Below, piece after piece: positions 59,416 to 64,000 of a DNA stretch of 64,000 bases (its first letter is position 1; every line of letters starts with the position of its first letter). The position numbers were made by a program, and so were the translations under genes. The stretch comes from Agathobaculum hominis (GTDB lineage: Bacteria > Bacillota > Clostridia > Oscillospirales > Butyricicoccaceae), in contig NZ_JACOPK010000011.1 of assembly GCF_014288055.1 (NCBI RefSeq), forward strand, positions 25,665-89,664, in the 5' to 3' direction. The notes beneath the pieces were generated by a model. That model was not told where the DNA came from and did not search any database. It saw only the letters and a list, made by a program, of their open reading frames with translations.

Positions 59416-61830
59416 ATGACAGAACAGCTTGGAACGACTGTAAGCCGCCTGCCGGTGCTTCCGCTGCGCGGCCTCGTTGCGTTCCCGAATATGATAATCC
59501 ACTTCGATGTGGGCCGTCTGCTTTCCATCCGCGCGCTGGAAGCGGCGATGAAGAACGGTCAGACGCTCTTTCTGACTGCACAGCGCGACCTCAAGACGGA
59601 CAACCCGTCCCCGAGCGATCTCTACCAGATCGGCACCATCTGCCAGGTCAAGCAGATCCTGCGCCTGCCGGGCGACAATATCCGCGTGCTCGTCGAGGGC
59701 AAGCAGCGCGCGCTCGTGCATCAGTTCTTCGCGGCGCAGGACGACAAGACCTGCATCTATGCCGAGGTAGAGCAGCTCGAGGACTATGTTTACGGTGTGA
59801 CCGAACGCCGTGCGCAGGCGCTTGTCCGCACGGCGCAGGAGCGCTTTGCGGAGTACGCCGACAATGCGCAGCGAATCTCGCCCGATGTGGAGCTGACGGT
59901 TGCCGAGGGCGGCGACGCAGGCTTCCTCGCGGATTACATCGCGCAGAACATCAGTATCGAGGTTGCGGCCAAGCAGGACATCCTCGAGGAGCTCAGCATC
60001 ACGCGCCGTCTGACCATGGTCATCCGCCTGCTCGGCGAGGAGACCGAGGTGCTCAAGCTGGAAAACGAGATCCAGGACGAAGTTAAGTCCCAGATGGATA
60101 AAAATCAGCGCGAATACTACCTGCGCGAGCAGATCAAGGTCATCCAGACCGAGCTCGGCGAGCAGGATGCAGCGGCGGAGGCTGAGACCTACCGTCAGCG
60201 CATTCTCGACCTCAAGCTGCCGCAGGAATGCGAGGAAAAGCTCATCCGCGAGGTGGACCGCTTCGCCAAGCTCGGCGGCTCGAATGCGGAGCAGGGCGTC
60301 GTGCGCACTTATCTCGATACCGTGCTTGATCTGCCGTGGCGCAGCAGGAGCGAGGAGCGTCTCGACCTCGAGGAGGCGCAGCGCATCCTCGACCGCGACC
60401 ACTACGGCATGAAAAAGGTCAAGGAGCGCATCATGGAGTTTCTGGCGGTCCGCACGCTCGCGCCCAGCCTCAAGGGACAGGTGCTCTGTCTCGCAGGCCC
60501 TCCGGGCGTCGGCAAGACCTCTATCGCGAAATCCATCGCGGAGGCGATGGGCCGCAGCTATGCCCGCATGAGTCTGGGCGGCGTGCGCGATGAGGCCGAC
60601 ATCCGCGGTCACAGAAAGACCTACATCGGCGCAATGCCCGGCCGCATCATGGACGCGCTGCGCCGCGCCGGAACGTCCAATCCGCTCATCCTGCTCGACG
60701 AGATCGACAAGATGGGCAGCGATTTCCGCGGAGACCCGGCCTCCGCGATGCTCGAGGTGCTCGACACCGAACAGAACGTCGCGTTCCGCGACCACTATAT
60801 CGAGCTGCCGTTCGACCTGTCCGATGTCGTGTTCCTCACGACGGCGAACGATCTTTCGGCTGTTCCGCGTCCGCTGCTCGACCGCATGGAGGTCATCGAG
60901 CTGCCGAGCTACACCGAGGAGGAGAAGCGCCAGATCGCGCTGAATCACCTGCTGCCGCGCCAGATGGACAAGCATGGCCTTAAGAAGGGTCAGCTGGTTA
61001 TTTCCGAAGAAATGCTCGCGAAGGTCATTACGGGCTATACCCGCGAGGCCGGTGTGCGCCGTCTGGAGCGCGTGCTCGCCAAGCTGTGCCGCAAGGCGGC
61101 GCGGCATATCGCGGACGGCGGCCGCAGACTGACGGTCTCGAACAGGAATATCGAGGAGCTGCTCGGCGTCGCGCCGTTCAAAAAGGATGTCGTGTCCGCG
61201 AAGGATGAGGTCGGCATCGTAAACGGCCTTGCATGGACGAGCGTCGGCGGTGAAATGCTCGAGGTAGAAGTGGCGGTCGTGCCCGGAACGGGCAAGATCG
61301 AGGTCACGGGCAATCTCGGCACGGTCATGCAGGAGAGTGCAAAGGCGGCAGTCACGTTCGTGCGCTCGCGCGCGGAGCAGCTGAACATCGATCCGATGTT
61401 CTACAAGAACAACGACCTGCACATCCATTTCCCTGAAGCGGCTATCCCGAAGGACGGCCCGTCGGCCGGCGTGACCATTACGACGGCGATCATTTCCGCG
61501 CTGACCGAGGCGCCGGTGCGTCACGACGTCGCCATGACGGGCGAGGTAACGCTGCGCGGCCGCGTGCTGCCGATCGGCGGTCTGCGCGAAAAGACCATGG
61601 CGGCCTACCGCGCAGGCATCAAGACCATCGTCATCCCGAAGGACAACGAGAGCGACTTACAGGATATTGAGCCTGTGGTACGCGAAAACGTCGCGTTCGT
61701 CGTCGCGGAGCATATGGACACGGTCATGGAGACGGCGATCGACTTCTCGCGCCGTCCCGGCAAAAAAAAGAAAACATCGCGTCGCATGCCTCCCAAGGCT
61801 GACGCTGAGACAACGGCGGTGGTACAATGA
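59416..61830 (+). CDS. lon: ATP-dependent protease Lon
   Basis: An 804-residue LonA protease. The N-terminal substrate domain starts SRLPVLPLRGLVAFPNMIIH. The AAA+ module has Walker A GPPGVGKTSIAKSIAEA and ILLDEIDKMGSDFRGDP. The protease domain has the catalytic serine in PKDGPSAGVTITTA and the catalytic lysine shortly after in GLREKTMAAYRAG. The start ATG is preceded by AAGGAGA. It overlaps ysxC by four bases, as in many Firmicutes. Confidence 0.97.
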   Translation: MTEQLGTTVSRLPVLPLRGLVAFPNMIIHFDVGRLLSIRALEAAMKNGQTLFLTAQRDLKTDNPSPSDLYQIGTICQVKQILRLPGDNIRVLVEGKQRALVHQFFAAQDDKTCIYAEVEQLEDYVYGVTERRAQALVRTAQERFAEYADNAQRISPDVELTVAEGGDAGFLADYIAQNISIEVAAKQDILEELSITRRLTMVIRLLGEETEVLKLENEIQDEVKSQMDKNQREYYLREQIKVIQTELGEQDAAAEAETYRQRILDLKLPQECEEKLIREVDRFAKLGGSNAEQGVVRTYLDTVLDLPWRSRSEERLDLEEAQRILDRDHYGMKKVKERIMEFLAVRTLAPSLKGQVLCLAGPPGVGKTSIAKSIAEAMGRSYARMSLGGVRDEADIRGHRKTYIGAMPGRIMDALRRAGTSNPLILLDEIDKMGSDFRGDPASAMLEVLDTEQNVAFRDHYIELPFDLSDVVFLTTANDLSAVPRPLLDRMEVIELPSYTEEEKRQIALNHLLPRQMDKHGLKKGQLVISEEMLAKVITGYTREAGVRRLERVLAKLCRKAARHIADGGRRLTVSNRNIEELLGVAPFKKDVVSAKDEVGIVNGLAWTSVGGEMLEVEVAVVPGTGKIEVTGNLGTVMQESAKAAVTFVRSRAEQLNIDPMFYKNNDLHIHFPEAAIPKDGPSAGVTITTAIISALTEAPVRHDVAMTGEVTLRGRVLPIGGLREKTMAAYRAGIKTIVIPKDNESDLQDIEPVVRENVAFVVAEHMDTVMETAIDFSRRPGKKKKTSRRMPPKADAETTAVVQ

Positions 61831-62441
61831 GCAACGAAAAAAAGGCACCCAATCTTCATAATGTGGAATTCCTGCGTTCGGCGGTCAAGGAGAGCGATTT
61901 TCCGTTTGACAGCCTGCCGCAGATCGTTTTCGCCGGCAAATCCAATGTCGGCAAAAGCTCGGTCATAAACAAGCTGCTGAATCGCAAGAATTTTGCGCGT
62001 GTCAGTGCGCAGCCGGGCAAGACTATTCATATCAACTACTTTACCATTGACAAGCAGCTGTACTTCGTCGACCTGCCGGGCTACGGCTACGCGCGCGTCT
62101 CCAAGGCGGAGCAGCAGCGCTGGGGCGCGCTGATGGAGACCTATTTTGCGATGGGTCTGCTGACGCTCGGCATTCAGATCGTTGATATCCGTCACAAGCC
62201 GACGCGCGATGACATGACGATGGCGGAATGGTTCCGCGCATCGGGCAAGCCGTGGGTGATTATCGCCAACAAGCTCGACAAGATCAAAAAGAGCCAGCTT
62301 GAAGGCAATATTGCAGAGATCCGTCAGACGCTGCTCCTGCCCGAAGAGGTTCCTGTTATCCCGTTCTCGGCGGAGAAGGGCATGGGCCGGGAGGAAGTCC
62401 TGTCGATCATCTTTGATCACGCCGCGCGAAAGGAAGAATAA
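61827..62441 (+). CDS. ysxC: Ribosome biogenesis GTPase YsxC/EngB
   Basis: A 204-residue GTPase needed for 50S assembly. The G motifs are FAGKSNVGKSSVINKLLNRK (G1), QPGKTIHINYF (G2), VDLPGYGYARV (G3) and IIANKLDKIKKS (G4). Its start ATG lies inside the lon stop. A small zinc-ribbon protein gene follows at once. Confidence 0.96.
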   Translation: MSNEKKAPNLHNVEFLRSAVKESDFPFDSLPQIVFAGKSNVGKSSVINKLLNRKNFARVSAQPGKTIHINYFTIDKQLYFVDLPGYGYARVSKAEQQRWGALMETYFAMGLLTLGIQIVDIRHKPTRDDMTMAEWFRASGKPWVIIANKLDKIKKSQLEGNIAEIRQTLLLPEEVPVIPFSAEKGMGREEVLSIIFDHAARKEE

Positions 62442-62442
62442 C

Positions 62443-62835
62443 ATGAATTTTCTGCGCCGATTTATGGCAGGCCGATACGGCAGCGACCAGCTGAACAACG
62501 CGTTGCTGCTGCTCGCGATCGTTCTCATGGTGATCGAATGGGTGATGAAGTGGAACTGGATGAGCATGTTCATTCTCGCGCTGTTTATCCTGTGCTACTT
62601 CCGCATGTTCTCGCGCAACATTCAGGCGCGCTACGCCGAGAATCAGAAATTCCTCCAGAAGTGGGGGCCTGTCTCGCGCCGCCTGCATAATGCCGTGCTG
62701 CGCTTTCAGGATCGGAAAACGCATCGCTACTTCAAATGTCCGAACTGTCACAAGCGCCTGCGCGTCCCGAAGGGCCGCGGCAAGATCACGATCACCTGCC
62801 CGCACTGCCGCACGCAGTTTGTCCGGAAAAGCTGA
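62443..62835 (+). CDS. Membrane protein with C-terminal zinc ribbon
   Basis: A 130-residue protein with two N-terminal hydrophobic segments (LLLLAIVLMVIEWVM and MFILALFILCYFRM). A basic cytoplasmic part ends in a zinc ribbon: FKCPNCHKRLRVPKGRGKIT then CPHCRTQF. The four cysteines would bind zinc. It starts two bases after ysxC, so is in the lon operon. Its function is unknown. Confidence 0.82.
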   Translation: MNFLRRFMAGRYGSDQLNNALLLLAIVLMVIEWVMKWNWMSMFILALFILCYFRMFSRNIQARYAENQKFLQKWGPVSRRLHNAVLRFQDRKTHRYFKCPNCHKRLRVPKGRGKITITCPHCRTQFVRKS

Positions 62836-63004
62836 AAAACCGTTGATTGCACAGATAAAAGACGGTTTCTTGATTTTTGACGCGAAATATAGAAATGTCG
62901 GCCATTATTCTGCGTAAAACTTATGGAATATTACCAGTTTGCTCTTGCAATTTCTGCAAAATGCCGTATAATAAGAGTAACATAATATTCAGGGGGCGAG
63001 TCCG

Positions 63005-63325
63005 ATGGCCATAGACCAGTTAACAGCAAAGATTTACAATAAGCTCAGCAAAGCCAACCTCGCAGGTGCAGAAGGCAAGGTTGCCGTTCAGTTCAATCTT
63101 ACCGGCAAGGTAACGGGCGTTTTCTATATCGAAATCCTCAATGGCGTTCCGTCCGTAATGCCGTATGAGTACATCGATCATGATGCAATTGTGTCCGGTT
63201 CGCTGACCAATATCGAAAAAATTGTCAGCGGCAAGCTGATCCCGCAGGTTGCAGTCGCAGAGGGCAAGATCAAGATCGAGGGCAACTTCGACAAGGTTAT
63301 GCTTCTGGCCGAGCTGATGAAGTAA
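63005..63325 (+). CDS. SCP2 sterol-binding-like small protein
   Basis: A 106-residue protein with the compact alpha/beta layout of bacterial SCP2-like domains. It has VAVQFNLTGKVTGVFYIEIL, then IVSGSLTNIEKIVSGKLIPQ and KIKIEGNFDKVMLLAEL. These proteins may bind lipids, but the partner in anaerobes is unknown. The RBS AGGGGGCGAG is near the ATG. It is a single gene with a terminator after it. Confidence 0.85.
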   Translation: MAIDQLTAKIYNKLSKANLAGAEGKVAVQFNLTGKVTGVFYIEILNGVPSVMPYEYIDHDAIVSGSLTNIEKIVSGKLIPQVAVAEGKIKIEGNFDKVMLLAELMK

Positions 63326-63348
63326 AGCAGATAAAACAGGATAATGAA

Positions 63349-63380
63349 AAAGGCTCGCCGCATCGTCCGGCGAGTCTTTT
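63349..63380 (+). terminator. Terminator after the SCP2-like gene
   Basis: AAGGCTCGCCG and CGGCGAGTCTT (one G-T pair), then TT. Confidence 0.75.
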
Positions 63381-63410
63381 GTATCAAAAGATACGGAAAG
63401 AGGGCAAAGT

Positions 63411-63545
63411 ATGAAGAAAACAAAAAGAAATCGGAACAGAAAAGGGATTGCTGTTGATATCGTCGCATGTGCATTGTCTGCGGTAAGTGTGGCTTTTTCG
63501 ATTGCGGCCTTCGTGATCAGCCTGGTTCGTAGAAATTCCGACTGA
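63411..63545 (+). CDS. Tiny single-pass membrane protein
   Basis: A 44-residue frame starting with a strongly basic head (MKKTKRNRNRKG), then one membrane helix (VDIVACALSAVSVAFSIAAF continuing VISLV) and a short polar end. The RBS AGAGGG lies about eight bases before the ATG. No family is known to me. It is placed between a terminator and the presumed rRNA promoter region. Confidence 0.55.
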   Translation: MKKTKRNRNRKGIAVDIVACALSAVSVAFSIAAFVISLVRRNSD

Positions 63546-63562
63546 ATTTTTGAAAATAATGC

Positions 63563-63592
63563 TTGACTTTATGCCTCTCACTGTGGTATTCT
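63563..63592 (+). promoter_or_regulatory. First promoter of the presumed rRNA operon
   Basis: TTGACT, 18 bases, TATTCT, followed by a leader with GTCGCTGAGAGGCAC that matches the tRNA leader at about 24271. Confidence 0.5.
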
Positions 63593-63660
63593 ATTAAAGC
63601 TGTCGCTGAGAGGCACGGCGGTCGAGCTGAAAAGCGGTTTGAAAAGAACGAAAAAAGTTC

Positions 63661-63689
63661 TTGACAAACGGATTTCGGTTTGATATAAT
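63661..63689 (+). promoter_or_regulatory. Second promoter of the presumed rRNA operon
   Basis: A perfect TTGACA and TATAAT with a 17-base spacer. It is part of a unit repeated 120 bases further on. Confidence 0.8.
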
Positions 63690-63780
63690 AAATAAGCTGT
63701 TTCGAAAGAGACGGCGGTCAGAAAAGTTTGATTTTTGAAAGATCTGCCTCAAAAACTTCGAAAAAGTTTTGAAAAAGTTC

Positions 63781-63809
63781 TTGACAAATGAAAAACAGTC
63801 TGATATAAT
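63781..63809 (+). promoter_or_regulatory. Third promoter of the presumed rRNA operon
   Basis: A perfect TTGACA and TATAAT, 17 bases apart. Confidence 0.8.
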
Positions 63810-63821
63810 AAATAAGCTGTT

Positions 63822-64000
63822 GAAAAGCAGTTAAGAACTTCGAAAAGTTCTGAAAAATGCTTGAAAACAGCAGATTGTACTTTGTAAATTAAACAACGAT
63901 GTGCTTAAAATTTTGTTCGATATGAACAAGGTTGTAGTGCGAACCTGAAATTTCGAGAGTTTTTTACTCTTGGTAAATCGCTGGAAGTCACAACTCCAGT
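63822..64000 (+). other. Leader of the presumed rRNA operon (runs off the window)
   Basis: Non-coding, with an inverted repeat TTGTTC-gatat-GAACAA at about 63912-63928. The three stacked promoters and a long untranslated leader are typical of an rrn operon. The 16S gene itself does not begin inside the window, so this is inference. Confidence 0.5.

Larger units (their letters stand above)
63652..63821 (+). repeat. Tandem promoter repeat, 120-base period
   Basis: Two copies of a ~50-base unit, AAAAAGTTCTTGACAAA through ATATAATAAATAAGCTGTT, at 63652-63701 and 63772-63821. They differ only within the spacer between -35 and -10. Confidence 0.85.

Noticed and set aside
63822..64000. 16S rRNA gene at the end of the window
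   Set aside because: The conserved 5' start of 16S rRNA (AGAGTTTGATC) is not present before base 64000; only leader sequence is visible.

Overview
The window is chromosomal DNA of a moderately GC-rich Clostridia-type Firmicute. Supporting signs are strong AGGAGG ribosome sites, GTG and TTG starts, TTGACA/TATAAT promoters with 16-18 bp spacers, an OmpR/LuxR/GntR/YtrA-style regulator set, type III glutamine synthetase, a transketolase split into two subunits, YerC/TrpR-like and Hsp33 genes, and the order rplS-lepB-ylqF-rnhB-yraN. The general look (GC-rich anaerobe, SLH protein, superoxide-reductase-like regulator) suggests the Oscillospirales/Butyricicoccus-Agathobaculum side of the Clostridia. 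That placement is inference only.

Layout. 1-5790: nitrogen and tRNA charging (end of glnN, an ammonium channel fused to a P-II domain, and a gltX-glnS operon on the minus strand). 6004-8288: apbE, a NusG-II membrane protein, a Gx-family transporter and a small lipoprotein. 8502-8706: two tRNA-Leu genes. 8889-22028: one regulator gene (XRE helix-turn-helix plus superoxide-reductase-like domain) cut in two by a 12.55-kb integrative mobilizable element. The element carries a large serine recombinase, a TnpW-like protein, CHC2 primase and VapE helicase genes with an iteron-like array, a MOBQ-type relaxase with a recognisable oriT, an excisionase-like HTH gene, and a low-GC cargo of a three-gene ABC transporter plus a histidine kinase/LuxR response regulator pair. 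No mating-pair genes are present, so it would need a helper for transfer.

22288-24208: yerC-like regulator, methyltransferase, Hsp33. 24307-24713: tRNA Asp, Phe, Gly, Cys. 24858-28351: an SLH protein and an OmpR-type two-component system. 28452-33657: cupin, a candidate minus-strand small RNA, an autoregulated GntR/ABC operon, TspO, and a Na/Pi cotransporter. 33751-39235: a secreted coiled-coil protein and an MMPL/RND exporter, divergent from a TetR regulator. 39293-47822: DeoR regulator, split transketolase, lipoprotein, MATE exporter, XRE/zinc-ribbon protein, malic enzyme, and a lone IolE-like gene. 47988-49298: an alpha-amylase-family enzyme on the minus strand.

49534-62835: a long housekeeping stretch (L19, signal peptidase, RbgA, RNase HII, YraN, dipeptidase, threonine synthase, phosphoesterase, then trigger factor-ClpP-ClpX-Lon-YsxC, a protein folding and proteolysis block). 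63005-63545: an SCP2-like protein and a tiny membrane protein. The window ends in a tandem strong-promoter region that looks like the start of an rRNA operon, whose genes lie beyond the last base.
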